This document shows, one piece after another, positions 26,383-34,480 of a stretch of DNA of 64,000 bases. The stretch spans positions 2,604,001 to 2,668,000 of the forward strand of contig NZ_CP150900.1 of NCBI RefSeq assembly GCF_038050405.1, in the 5' to 3' direction. Each line of letters opens with the position of its first letter. The first letter of the stretch is position 1. Origin of the DNA: Paraburkholderia sp. IMGN_8 (GTDB lineage: Bacteria > Pseudomonadota > Gammaproteobacteria > Burkholderiales > Burkholderiaceae). Made by a program: the position numbers and the translations under genes. Below the pieces are notes generated by a model. That model was not told where the DNA came from. It saw only the letters and a list, made by a program, of their open reading frames with translations, and ran no database searches.

Positions 26383-27166
26383 ACTTTTTTTTCTTTGCCT
26401 TTGGCGGCGGCATTCTTCTGTGTGCCTGCGGCGTTGGCCTTTTCTTGATTTGATATTGGTTTATTAGCGTTCCCCCTGTGCGGGGGGCACCTACTTTTCT
26501 TTGCCGGCCGCAAAGAAAAGTAGGCAAAAGAAAGCGGCTTCACACCGCTAACTCTTAAGCGGGTCCCCTGGCTTGGAGGAGGCAGTGGAGCATCTGGAAT
26601 CTGTGTTCTCGCGCATTCGGCGTGAGTGACAAGGCCGTCATACTTCCGGCGGCGCTACGCGCGCCGCAGCGGTACTTCATCAAACCGCCTGCCATTTTTG
26701 GCACGCTACGCTACTTCATCAAACCGCCCGCCACGTCTGACGCCCTGCGGTACTTCATAAAACCGCGAGTCTTCTCTAGCGTACTAGCGGCACTTCCAAA
26801 CCGTAAGTCATTCGGCGGCTCGCCGAGGCGAAGCCGATGGCACCCACCGCGCGCAAACGAAGCCCCTGGTTTGCCTGGCAGACCGTTCCGGCGAGCACGC
26901 AGTGCGAGGCGGGAAGAATGACTGCCTTGTCACCAGGGCGGAGTGTGCGAGGGCACCGATTCCAGATGCTCCACTGCCTCCTCCAAGCCAGGGGACCCGC
27001 TTAAGAATTGGCGGTGTGAAGCCGCTTTCTTTGCTTACTTTCTTTGCGGCGCAAAGAAAGTAAGTGCCTGCCCCGCACAGGGGCGACGCTAATAGACCAC
27101 TAAGAAATCAAGGAAAGGCCAACACCGCAGGCGCACAGACAATGCCGCCGCCAAAGGCAAAAAAAC
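26383..27166. repeat. Palindromic intergenic repeat element, copy B
   Basis: The left arm (~26383-26688) and right arm (~26914-27166) are inverted repeats of each other and of the arms of copy A. They share the TTTGCCTTTGGCGGCGGCAT end, the CAAAGAAAAGTAG-type hairpin, GCTTAAG..GGGTCCCC and GTGACAAGGC. The core contains the copy A core as its reverse complement (26819-26913, TGGCAGACCGTTCCGGCGAG) plus a 39 bp tandem repeat. The right arm is shorter and more diverged. It fills the gap between two convergent genes, as copy A does. No transposase is present. Confidence 0.85.
26671..26802 (+). repeat. 39 bp tandem repeat inside element B
   Basis: TACTTCAT-containing units begin at 26673, 26712 and 26751, and a diverged fourth (CACTTCCA) at 26791, giving a period of 39-40 bp. 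Each unit carries TACTTCATCAAACCGCC or a close variant. Copy A has a single equivalent (GGTACTTCTTGAAACCG) per arm. Confidence 0.75.
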
Positions 27167-27191
27167 TTCACCACGAAGGCAAACAAAAAAA

Positions 27192-29669
27192 TCAACTCCC
27201 TTTATATTCAGCCGCATTAGCCGGCGCCCCAACAGCCGGCCTCTTACCACTCACAGCAGGCGAAGAACCAGACTTATTACCCACCACACCGTCTAATGAA
27301 ATAGCAGCTTTAGGCAGCTGCTTCTGCCCCGGCGGCGGCGCGGTCGGCGCCTGCCTCACCTGCGACAGCAACTGATTACAAGCCAACGGCTTACTATTGC
27401 TAGGCGCGAGCAATGGAATCAACGCTGCAAACGGATTGATCAACCCAAGTCCGATAACAGCACCGCCTCGCAATGCCAACGCGGCAGCATCAACCCCGAC
27501 ATGGGGATCCTTGAAAGTCCCCTTCACATACAACGGCGAGCGCAGCGAAAACACCCGGAAACCCTTGGTATGCGGATGCACGCCAAGGTCCATCGATTCG
27601 TCGCGCAAATTCACGTTACCGTCGATGTCGATCACCGCATCGTCCGTATCGAGCGCGAAGACGCGCGTATCAAGCACGCCGTTGGTCGCGACAAAATCGG
27701 CCGCGGCGCAGTTGATCTTCACGTCGCGATTGCCAAACAGCTTTTCGTAGACGACGTTCGCCACGTTCAGGCCGGCCGCCTCCATCAACAGGCGGCTCAC
27801 CGTACCGTCGGTAATCAGCGCCTTCACCTCGCCGTTCGAAGTCGCAGCCAACGCTGCAGGCGAATTGCCGGTTGCGCTCAGCGCCGCGTCGCCGTTGATC
27901 TCGCCAAGCGCGTTTTGCATGGTCTTGAAGTTCGGGAACAGTTGCTTGAGCTTCAGATGGCGCGCCGATGTGGAGAAGCGCCCCTTGAGCGGCGCCGTGC
28001 TGCCGTCCAGACGAATGTCGGATGCCAGCGTGCCGCCGGCCACGCCGAACTTCAACGGCTCCAGCGACAGCACGCCGTCAGTCAGGATGACGTGCGTGTA
28101 CAGATCGGTGATCGGCAAGCTCACGTCCTTGACGATGCGGCGGCCGGTGAACTTCACGTCGGCGTCGATCGCCTTCCAGCGGTCGGTGCGGAATTCTTCG
28201 ACCGGCAGCGCCTTGTTGCCGGGCTGTCGCGTCGTGTCGCCGCGCCTCGCCTTGCTCGCGTTCGAGTCCGCGCCGATCACCGGCGCCAGATCGGCGAATT
28301 GCAACAGGTGCGACACCAGTTCACCCTCCAGCAGCGGACGCGGCTCGCGCGCCGTATAGATCAGCGAACCATTCAGATCGCTGGCACCTACCCGGCCCGT
28401 AAAATTTTCATACTTGAAGATGCTGCCGCCGGCCCTGAACTGACCGACAAAACGGCCCTCGGTCACATACGGCGGCGTGTCGGGCAAGGTCACGCCGGTC
28501 AGCGCATAGAGCCGCGCCATGCTGTCGCCTTGCAGCCAGAGCCGCAGGTCGACCGCGGCGAGATGCGCCGGATCGGTAATCGTGCCAACCAGTCCGACAT
28601 GCAGATCGCCGGCCTTGACATCGGCCTGCACCGGGAATGGCCGGTTGGCATCCTGCAACGCCAGCACGCCGCCAACCTTGCCGCTGCCCGACAGCGGCGT
28701 CTTGTTGTAGGTGCCCTTGATGGTCCAGCCAATCGCATACGGCGGAATCGCCGGCTTGGCGCTGCCCGCCGTGCTCGTCCCGCCAGCGGTCGATGCCGAT
28801 GCGGCCGCTGCACCGCTCGCGCCCTCGCTTGCCGCTTTGCCTGGCTCCTTTGAACCGCCGGCGACCAGCGCACCCGAGGCGCCTGCGCCCGCTGTCGCAG
28901 CCGAAGCATGAACGTCCGTCGACGCGGCGCCGGAAGCTGCCGCCGCCGAAGCCGCTGCTGCCTCGGACGCCGCCGCGGCGCTCGCCTGCGCGGCAAGCTT
29001 GCTCGCGCCCGCCTTGCCGACCGCCTCCGCCGACGCGTTGCGCGACGCCTCTTCCTGCTGTTTCATCGCCTCGCCGATCGGAATCGGCTGGCCGAGCGTA
29101 TCGATGACGGTCTGCATCTCGATCTTCTTCTGCTGGTCCGACAGCGCGACATTGCCCTTCGCAAACGCGATGTCGTGCAGATCGAGCTTCCATTCCGAAG
29201 GCCCGGTCGAAGCGGGCAACTTGAAGGTCCAGTTATTGCTTCCGTCGAGCAGGCGCTCGAGGTCGACCGAAGGATTCACGAGGTTAATCGCGGGAATCAC
29301 GATGTCGTGCGCGAGCAGCGGCAAGACCTTGACCTCGAAGTCGATCTCGTCGAGCGTCGCGAAGTGCGGCTGTTTGCTCCACTCCGGATTGCCCACCGTG
29401 ATGTTGGCCGCCGAGAAACGCGGCGAGGGCACCCAGCCACGCCAACCGGCCTCGCCCGCCGGCTGCCGCCACCCTACTTTCAGATCGCCGGTGATCGCGA
29501 ACGGCCGGCCGATCGCCTGCGTGACTTTGTCGTTGACCCACGGTCGAGCCCGGTTCCAGTCAAAGGTCAGAATAAAAATCGCCAGCGCAGCAATCAGAAC
29601 GACGATGATCCCCATCAGCCATGCGATGATTTTCCCGATCCGTCTTCCGATTGTGCTCGACACTGCCAT
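27192..29669 (-). CDS. AsmA family protein
   Basis: 825 residues from ATG 29669, with GGAG 7 bases upstream. One N-terminal transmembrane helix (IIAWLMGIIVVLIAALAIFI) anchors it in the inner membrane, with a large periplasmic body. RPWVNDKVTQAIGRPFAITG and LKVGWRQ are the classical AsmA N-terminal signature, and the C-terminal half has the LDGSTAPLKGRFSTSARHLK and DLGVHPHTKGFRVFSLRSP segments seen in AsmA_2 domains. AsmA-like proteins are proposed to bridge the periplasm for phospholipid or outer-membrane transport. Residues ~225-330 are an Ala/Ser/Gly-rich low-complexity insert. The last ~75 codons have about 28 T-ending and 4 C-ending codons. The gene faces element B. Confidence 0.88.
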   Translation of the reverse strand: MAVSSTIGRRIGKIIAWLMGIIVVLIAALAIFILTFDWNRARPWVNDKVTQAIGRPFAITGDLKVGWRQPAGEAGWRGWVPSPRFSAANITVGNPEWSKQPHFATLDEIDFEVKVLPLLAHDIVIPAINLVNPSVDLERLLDGSNNWTFKLPASTGPSEWKLDLHDIAFAKGNVALSDQQKKIEMQTVIDTLGQPIPIGEAMKQQEEASRNASAEAVGKAGASKLAAQASAAAASEAAAASAAAASGAASTDVHASAATAGAGASGALVAGGSKEPGKAASEGASGAAAASASTAGGTSTAGSAKPAIPPYAIGWTIKGTYNKTPLSGSGKVGGVLALQDANRPFPVQADVKAGDLHVGLVGTITDPAHLAAVDLRLWLQGDSMARLYALTGVTLPDTPPYVTEGRFVGQFRAGGSIFKYENFTGRVGASDLNGSLIYTAREPRPLLEGELVSHLLQFADLAPVIGADSNASKARRGDTTRQPGNKALPVEEFRTDRWKAIDADVKFTGRRIVKDVSLPITDLYTHVILTDGVLSLEPLKFGVAGGTLASDIRLDGSTAPLKGRFSTSARHLKLKQLFPNFKTMQNALGEINGDAALSATGNSPAALAATSNGEVKALITDGTVSRLLMEAAGLNVANVVYEKLFGNRDVKINCAAADFVATNGVLDTRVFALDTDDAVIDIDGNVNLRDESMDLGVHPHTKGFRVFSLRSPLYVKGTFKDPHVGVDAAALALRGGAVIGLGLINPFAALIPLLAPSNSKPLACNQLLSQVRQAPTAPPPGQKQLPKAAISLDGVVGNKSGSSPAVSGKRPAVGAPANAAEYKGS

Positions 29670-29813
29670 TGAAGGCTCCGCGGTTTCTTCTTGGTTATGC
29701 AACTGACAGCACGTATCGTGCCTGATAGTTGCCGTTTTATCATGCCGCACAGCTCAAGTGCACGTCGCGTGTGATGGGAATGTCACAGCGACGTCACGGC
29801 CACGCCCGAGAAA

Positions 29814-30551
29814 ATGCAAAACCCCACAACAAATCCGCTCATGAACGATGTTCCTTTAGTCCTTGCCGACGGCATCGCCCGGCGCGATGCGCTGCGCGGG
29901 CAAAGCCTCCTGCAGCCGACCCATTTCGCCTTGCAGGCGGGCGACCGAGTCGCGGTCACCGGGCCGTCGGGGTCTGGCAAAAGCGTGTTTCTGCGCGCAC
30001 TGGCCCTGCTCGATCCGCTGGATGCAGGACGCGTCATGTGGCACGGCGCGCCGGTCGAGCGCGCCGCGATTCCCCGTTACCGGCGCAACGTCGCGTATAT
30101 CCGGCAACGGCCCGCGCTCCTCGACGGCAGCGTCGAAGACAATCTGCGCTATCCGTTTGAGCTGCGTACGTATCGCGATGTCCGCTTCGACCAGGCGCGT
30201 GCTGCGAACCTCGCCGCTCAGGCCGGGCGCGGCGGCGATTTCCTCGACAAGCGCGCGAGCGAACTCTCCGGCGGCGAGGCGCAGATCGCCGCGCTGATCC
30301 GTGTCTTGCAACTGGCGCCCGAAGTCCTGCTGCTCGACGAGCCGACCGCATCGCTCGACCCGGAATCGTCGCGTGCGATCGAGGGCCTGGTGCACGCGTG
30401 GTTCGATGCCGATCCAGGCGGGCATGCATCGGTGTGGGTGTCGCACGATCCGGCGCAGGCTGTACGCATGAGCGAGCGGCATCTGACGATGCGCGCCGGT
30501 GTGCTCGACGAATCAGCCGTGACGCAGGCTCATCAGGAGTTCGACCAATGA
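29814..30551 (+). CDS. fetA: ABC transporter ATPase, FetA/YbbL-like
   Basis: 245 residues. Walker A is VTGPSGSGKSVFLRAL, the Q-loop is YIRQRPALLDG, the signature is ELSGGEAQIAALIRV and Walker B is VLLLDEPTASLDPES. The partner gene overlaps its stop by 4 bp (ATGA) and encodes a UPF0014 permease. This pairing is the FetAB exporter of E. coli, linked there to iron homeostasis and peroxide resistance. An internal ATG at 29841 is a possible alternative start. It is divergent from the AsmA gene with a 144 bp gap. Confidence 0.85.
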   Translation: MQNPTTNPLMNDVPLVLADGIARRDALRGQSLLQPTHFALQAGDRVAVTGPSGSGKSVFLRALALLDPLDAGRVMWHGAPVERAAIPRYRRNVAYIRQRPALLDGSVEDNLRYPFELRTYRDVRFDQARAANLAAQAGRGGDFLDKRASELSGGEAQIAALIRVLQLAPEVLLLDEPTASLDPESSRAIEGLVHAWFDADPGGHASVWVSHDPAQAVRMSERHLTMRAGVLDESAVTQAHQEFDQ

Positions 30552-31354
30552 CATTGCAAAACCTGAGCCTCTGGGACGTGGCGATTGCTGCGTTATTGAT
30601 TGTCGTGAACGGCGTGGTCTCGGTGGCCCTCAAGCTGGACCTCGAACGCACGCTGGCGTGGGCGGCAGCGCGCACCGTGCTGCAGTTGCTGGCAATTGGC
30701 TATGTGCTCGGCTGGGTGTTCCGCTATGACCACTGGTTCGTGGTGCTGCCGTTGATGATCGTGATGACGCTGATCGCCGGCTTCGCGGGCGCACACCGCG
30801 GCAACCGCACCTATGCCGGGCAACGTGTGGACAGCGTGTTGTCGATCTGGGTCAGTTCGTGGCTGGTGGCGGCGGTCGGACTCTTCGTCGTGATTCGCAT
30901 TCATCCGTGGTACGAGCCGCAATATGCGATCCCGATCCTCGGCATGATCCTCGGCAATACGTTGACCGGCGTGTCGCTCGGCATCGAACGGATGACCGAG
31001 GAATTGACCGCGCGGCGCGACCGCGTCGACATGGTGCTCGCACTCGGCGCGACGCGTTGGGAAGCGGCGCAGGCGCCGGCGCGGCAGGCCGTGCGCGCGG
31101 GCATGATGCCGACGCTGAATCAGATGGCGGTGGTCGGCGTGGTGAGTTTGCCCGGCATGATGACCGGCCAGGTGCTGGCCGGTCAGTCGCCGTTGCAGGC
31201 GGTGCGCTATCAGATTGTGATCATGTTTCTGATCGCGGCATCGTCGGCTTTGGGGACGGTGGGCGCGGTGCTGCTGACCTACCGGCGGCTCTTCTCGGCC
31301 GAGCATCGGTTTCTGGCCGCGCGGCTGGTGGAGCGGCCGGCGACGCAGCGTTGA
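30548..31354 (+). CDS. fetB: ABC transporter permease, FetB/YbbM-like (UPF0014)
   Basis: 268 residues. The ATG at 30548 overlaps the ATPase stop, so the two are translationally coupled. About seven hydrophobic helices are visible, starting with SLWDVAIAALLIVVNGVVSV and then TVLQLLAIGYVLGWVF. The conserved cytoplasmic loop GNTLTGVSLGIERMTEEL continues into ALGATRWEAAQAPARQAVR, and VVGVVSLPGMMTGQVLAGQSP is the most diagnostic stretch of the family. It forms an inner-membrane transporter with FetA, probably exporting iron or another metal. The gene converges on a DUF6013-like gene 20 bp away, with no obvious terminator between them. Confidence 0.87.
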   Translation: MTLQNLSLWDVAIAALLIVVNGVVSVALKLDLERTLAWAAARTVLQLLAIGYVLGWVFRYDHWFVVLPLMIVMTLIAGFAGAHRGNRTYAGQRVDSVLSIWVSSWLVAAVGLFVVIRIHPWYEPQYAIPILGMILGNTLTGVSLGIERMTEELTARRDRVDMVLALGATRWEAAQAPARQAVRAGMMPTLNQMAVVGVVSLPGMMTGQVLAGQSPLQAVRYQIVIMFLIAASSALGTVGAVLLTYRRLFSAEHRFLAARLVERPATQR

Positions 31355-31374
31355 CTACCTTCGCCGCGCACGAC

Positions 31375-31938
31375 TCAACGCTTCGCCGATACGGCCACCT
31401 GGGTGCCATCGGTGAGCGTCAGCGTCTTCGTGCTGCCGTTGGTCGGCATCGTAAAGCGCAGAATCTGGCTGATGCTCACGTCGTTCGGACACTTGAGCGT
31501 TTTGCCGGCGCTCGTCACCGTCTTGACGCCGTGCGGCGTCTGCGCCTGGAAGCTCAGTTGCACGGTCGCGGTGCCGTCACTGGCGACCACGGGCGCAAAG
31601 CGGATCTGCGTCTGACGAATCATCGCGCCGTTGGTATCGACCGGCAGCGATGCGTAATTCGGACAGGTGTCAGCCGCAGGGACCGGCCCACCCGGCGGCA
31701 CGGTCTTCCACGTGAAGTCATCCGATTCGCCGGAGCGGATCGTGCGCGTTTCCTGTGAATTGCCGAACTGTTTCGACGTGACGCGGACTGTATAGCGGAT
31801 CGGACCATCGGTAGCGGCCTGCGACGTGACCGTGATCGGCGTGGCCGCATGGGCCACCGGCACGAGCGCGCCGGGCGCCAAAGCGCAGGCGAGAGAAGCA
31901 ACAAGCGAAACGGCGGAAAATCTGAAGCTCGAGCTCAT
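31375..31938 (-). CDS. Secreted protein, DUF6013-like
   Basis: 187 residues. A signal peptide ends at PVAHA (residues ~1-31). The mature part is beta-rich (PITVTSQAATDGPIRYTVRV, QTQIRFAPVVASDGTATVQL) with two cysteines (TCPNY and LKCPND) that could form a disulfide. There is no lipobox or membrane anchor, so it is probably periplasmic or secreted. I associate it with the Burkholderiaceae family DUF6013, of unknown function; this is recognition from memory, not a search. It is a single gene. Confidence 0.7.
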   Translation of the reverse strand: MSSSFRFSAVSLVASLACALAPGALVPVAHAATPITVTSQAATDGPIRYTVRVTSKQFGNSQETRTIRSGESDDFTWKTVPPGGPVPAADTCPNYASLPVDTNGAMIRQTQIRFAPVVASDGTATVQLSFQAQTPHGVKTVTSAGKTLKCPNDVSISQILRFTMPTNGSTKTLTLTDGTQVAVSAKR

Positions 31939-32273
31939 ACTGTCACCTCGTTGTTGTGCCGCTGCGCGCTCGCTTAAGCGCTACTGCCTGACTCCAGCCT
32001 GATGGCGACCGGCCGGGCGAACCACGAGACACGCAACTGTTTTAGCATGATGCCCTACCAGTCTAACGCCAAGCGGCCATGCGCGCGCTTCATACGAATC
32101 GGGTGTTAACCCGCTTGCGGTGACGCGTTTTCTGCGTGTGCGATTCGCGGCTGATTGCAACGATTCGCCCCTTACACCCTGCCCCGACCTCCCGTTGGGT
32201 CCTCTCCGAAAGACACATGGCCGGCGACGCATTTGCGAGGCCGGCCATGCTCGGTTATCGGACTACGCGCGGC
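31939..32273. other. Intergenic region with one strong hairpin
   Basis: This 335 bp gap lies between the upstream end of the DUF6013-like gene and the 3' end of the oxidoreductase gene, both on the minus strand. Apart from the hairpin at 32216-32249, I see no gene or repeat. The part next to 31939 should hold the promoter of the secreted-protein gene. Confidence 0.5.
32216..32249 (-). terminator. Hairpin after the oxidoreductase gene
   Basis: CATGGCCGGC (32216-32225) and GCCGGCCATG (32240-32249) form a perfect 10 bp stem with a 14-nt loop, 24 bp beyond the oxidoreductase stop. On the minus strand the following sequence is TGTCTTTC, so the T-tract is weak. Confidence 0.5.
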
Positions 32274-33290
32274 TTAGAAACCCGTCAGCACCAGCTTGCC
32301 GATCGCACGCCCCTGTTCGAGCAGTTGATGCGCGCGGCGCAGGTTTTCGGCGTTGATCTTGCCGAGATCCTGACCGACCGTCGTGCGTAACGTGCCCGCA
32401 TCGACCAGACGCGCGACTTCGGTCAGCAGCTTATGCTGCTCGATCATGTCGGGCGTGCCGAACATCGAACGCGTAAACATGAACTCCCAATGGAACGCGG
32501 CGCTTTTCGCCTTCAACAGTTCGACAGGGACCGGCTTGCCGTTTTCGACGATCGTGCAAATGCCGCCCTGCGGTTTGACGACTTCGGCCGCCGCCGGGAA
32601 GTGCTTGTCGGTGTCGTTGAACACCAGCACGTAATCGACCTGGTCGATGCCGATCTTCTTCAACTGCGCCGGCATATCGCCGAAGTGATCGATGATGTGA
32701 TCCGCGCCCAACTCCGTCGCCCACTTCGCCGATTCGGGACGCGAGGCGGTCGCGATCACGTTCAGCTTCGCGAGTTGCCTGGCCAGTTGGATACCGATCG
32801 AGCCGACCCCGCCCGCACCGCCGATGATCAGCACCGTGCGGCCCTCGTCCGCGCCTTGCGGCGATACGCCAAGGCGATCGAACAGCGCTTCCCACGCGGT
32901 GATCGCGGTCAATGGCAAAGCGGCCGCGTGGGTGAAATCGAGCGACGCCGGCATGCGCCCGACAATGCGCTCGTCGACCAGATGGAACTCACTATTGGCG
33001 CCCGGCCGTGTGATGCTGCCGGCATAAAACACCGGATCGCCGACCTTGAAGAGCGTGACATCCGGCCCGACCGCCGCCACCGTACCGGCGGCGTCCCAGC
33101 CGAGTATGCGCGGCTCTTTCTCGACGGTGTCTTTCGGGGCGCGTACTTTGGCATCGACCGGATTGACCGAGATCGCTTCGACCTTCACCAGCAGGTCACG
33201 GCCGGTGGCTTCGGGTTTCTGGATTTCGACATCGATCAACGCTTCGGCTTGATCGATCGGCAAATAACGATAGAGACCGACTGCTTTCAT
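32274..33290 (-). CDS. Zeta-crystallin-type zinc-binding alcohol dehydrogenase family protein
   Basis: 338 residues. The ATG at 33290 has AGGAG 5 bases upstream. A GroES-like domain (~30-120, VNPVDAKVRAP, LGWDAAGTVAAVG) is followed by a Rossmann domain with LIIGGAGGVGSIGIQLARQL. The Cys ligands of true zinc alcohol dehydrogenases are absent, which fits NAD(P)H-dependent quinone or enone reductases. It is divergent from a LysR-type gene with a 171 bp gap, so it is a likely target of that regulator. The physiological substrate cannot be read from the sequence. Confidence 0.85.
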   Translation of the reverse strand: MKAVGLYRYLPIDQAEALIDVEIQKPEATGRDLLVKVEAISVNPVDAKVRAPKDTVEKEPRILGWDAAGTVAAVGPDVTLFKVGDPVFYAGSITRPGANSEFHLVDERIVGRMPASLDFTHAAALPLTAITAWEALFDRLGVSPQGADEGRTVLIIGGAGGVGSIGIQLARQLAKLNVIATASRPESAKWATELGADHIIDHFGDMPAQLKKIGIDQVDYVLVFNDTDKHFPAAAEVVKPQGGICTIVENGKPVPVELLKAKSAAFHWEFMFTRSMFGTPDMIEQHKLLTEVARLVDAGTLRTTVGQDLGKINAENLRRAHQLLEQGRAIGKLVLTGF

Positions 33291-33461
33291 CACAACTCCT
33301 GTTCGTTCAGATGGGGTTGAAGGACTGGCGAACTTTGCGGGTGGCGTCTGGTGCTCCTCACCGCCGACGCCGCCTCCGATCGCCTTGACGTCATCGTAAG
33401 CCGGTTCTTATTCTCATAAAACAGCCATAATGACTGAAACATCTTTTTGAATTTCAGAAGA

Positions 33462-34415
33462 ATGGATCACCCTGCTCATCCCGCGCCACCTAGGCCCCGC
33501 GACCGGGAGCGCCTCGATCTGCTCGACGTCGCGTTGTTCGTCCGGGCGGCCTTGCTGGCCAATCTGTCGGCGGCCGGCCGCGAATTCGGCTTGTCGGCGG
33601 CGGTGGCGAGCTCGCGGATCGCGCAACTGGAAAAGCTGCTCGGCGCGCGCCTGCTGCACCGGACCACGCGCCATATCAGTCTCACGCAGGACGGCGAAGT
33701 GTTCATGACGCGCGCCCAGACGCTGCTCGATGCGGCCGCTGCAGCGCGCGCCTCGGTCGGTCGCGCCCAGGCCGAACCGCAGGGCCGCTTGCGGGTGTCG
33801 ATGCCGTCGTCGTTCGGGCGGCAGCACGTGTCACCAGTGATCAGCGAGTTTCTGCGTCGCTATCCCGGCGTGAGCGTCGATTTGCGGTTGACCGATCAAC
33901 TGGTCGATCTGGTCGATGCGGGCATCGACGTGGCGATCCGGGTCGGCGTGTTGAAGGATTCGTCGCTGGTGGCGCGGCGTCTCGCGGCAAACCGCCGCGT
34001 GATCTGCGCAGCGCCCGCCTATTTCGCCGCTCACGGCACGCCGCATCATCCTTCGGACCTGACACAGCACGAATGCGTGATCCTCTCGGACCAGCGCGAC
34101 TGGGCGTTCGTGACGCCCGCCGGTCCGCTCGATGTGCGTGTGAGCGGGCGCCTCGTCACCGACAACGGCGAAGTGATTCGCGACGCGCTCCTGGCCGGTT
34201 TCGGCATCGCGCTCAAATCGACATGGGACGTTGCCCCGTATCTGCGCAGCGGTGAACTGGTCAGCGTGCTCGACACCTATCCGCTCGCGGAGAAGGTCGC
34301 AATCTGGGCGGTCTATCCGAGCCGGGCGTTCGTGCCGCCCAAGACATTGGCGTTCATCGAGTTCCTTTCCGCGCATTTCGGCGATCCGCCGTATTGGGAC
34401 GCAGAGCCTGACTGA
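33462..34415 (+). CDS. LysR-type transcriptional regulator
   Basis: 317 residues. The winged helix-turn-helix (~15-75) carries NLSAAGREFGLSAAVASSRI, AQLEKLLGARLLHRTTR and SLTQDG. The C-terminal periplasmic-binding-like effector domain follows (GRLRVSMPSSFGRQHVSPVI, then GIDVAIRVGVLKDSSLVARR). ATG 33462 has AGAAG upstream; an in-frame TTG 15 bases earlier is unlikely. Being divergent from the oxidoreductase gene, it probably regulates that gene and itself. This CrgA/DsdC-like subgroup often controls redox-enzyme neighbours. The effector is unknown. Confidence 0.9.
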   Translation: MDHPAHPAPPRPRDRERLDLLDVALFVRAALLANLSAAGREFGLSAAVASSRIAQLEKLLGARLLHRTTRHISLTQDGEVFMTRAQTLLDAAAAARASVGRAQAEPQGRLRVSMPSSFGRQHVSPVISEFLRRYPGVSVDLRLTDQLVDLVDAGIDVAIRVGVLKDSSLVARRLAANRRVICAAPAYFAAHGTPHHPSDLTQHECVILSDQRDWAFVTPAGPLDVRVSGRLVTDNGEVIRDALLAGFGIALKSTWDVAPYLRSGELVSVLDTYPLAEKVAIWAVYPSRAFVPPKTLAFIEFLSAHFGDPPYWDAEPD

Positions 34416-34480
34416 GGCGCAGCGGATCGCGGGGCAAACACGGAATCGAGCGTCGCCGGTTCGACTAATGCGCTTCAGCG

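Noticed and set aside
26671..26802. Possible CRISPR array
   Set aside because: The 39 bp units are contiguous and diverging, with no unique spacers and no cas genes.
5190..34440. Genomic island, prophage or toxin-antitoxin system
   Set aside because: No integrase, phage, toxin or tRNA-associated attachment repeat was found; the genes are housekeeping types with uniform codon use except next to the two repeat elements.
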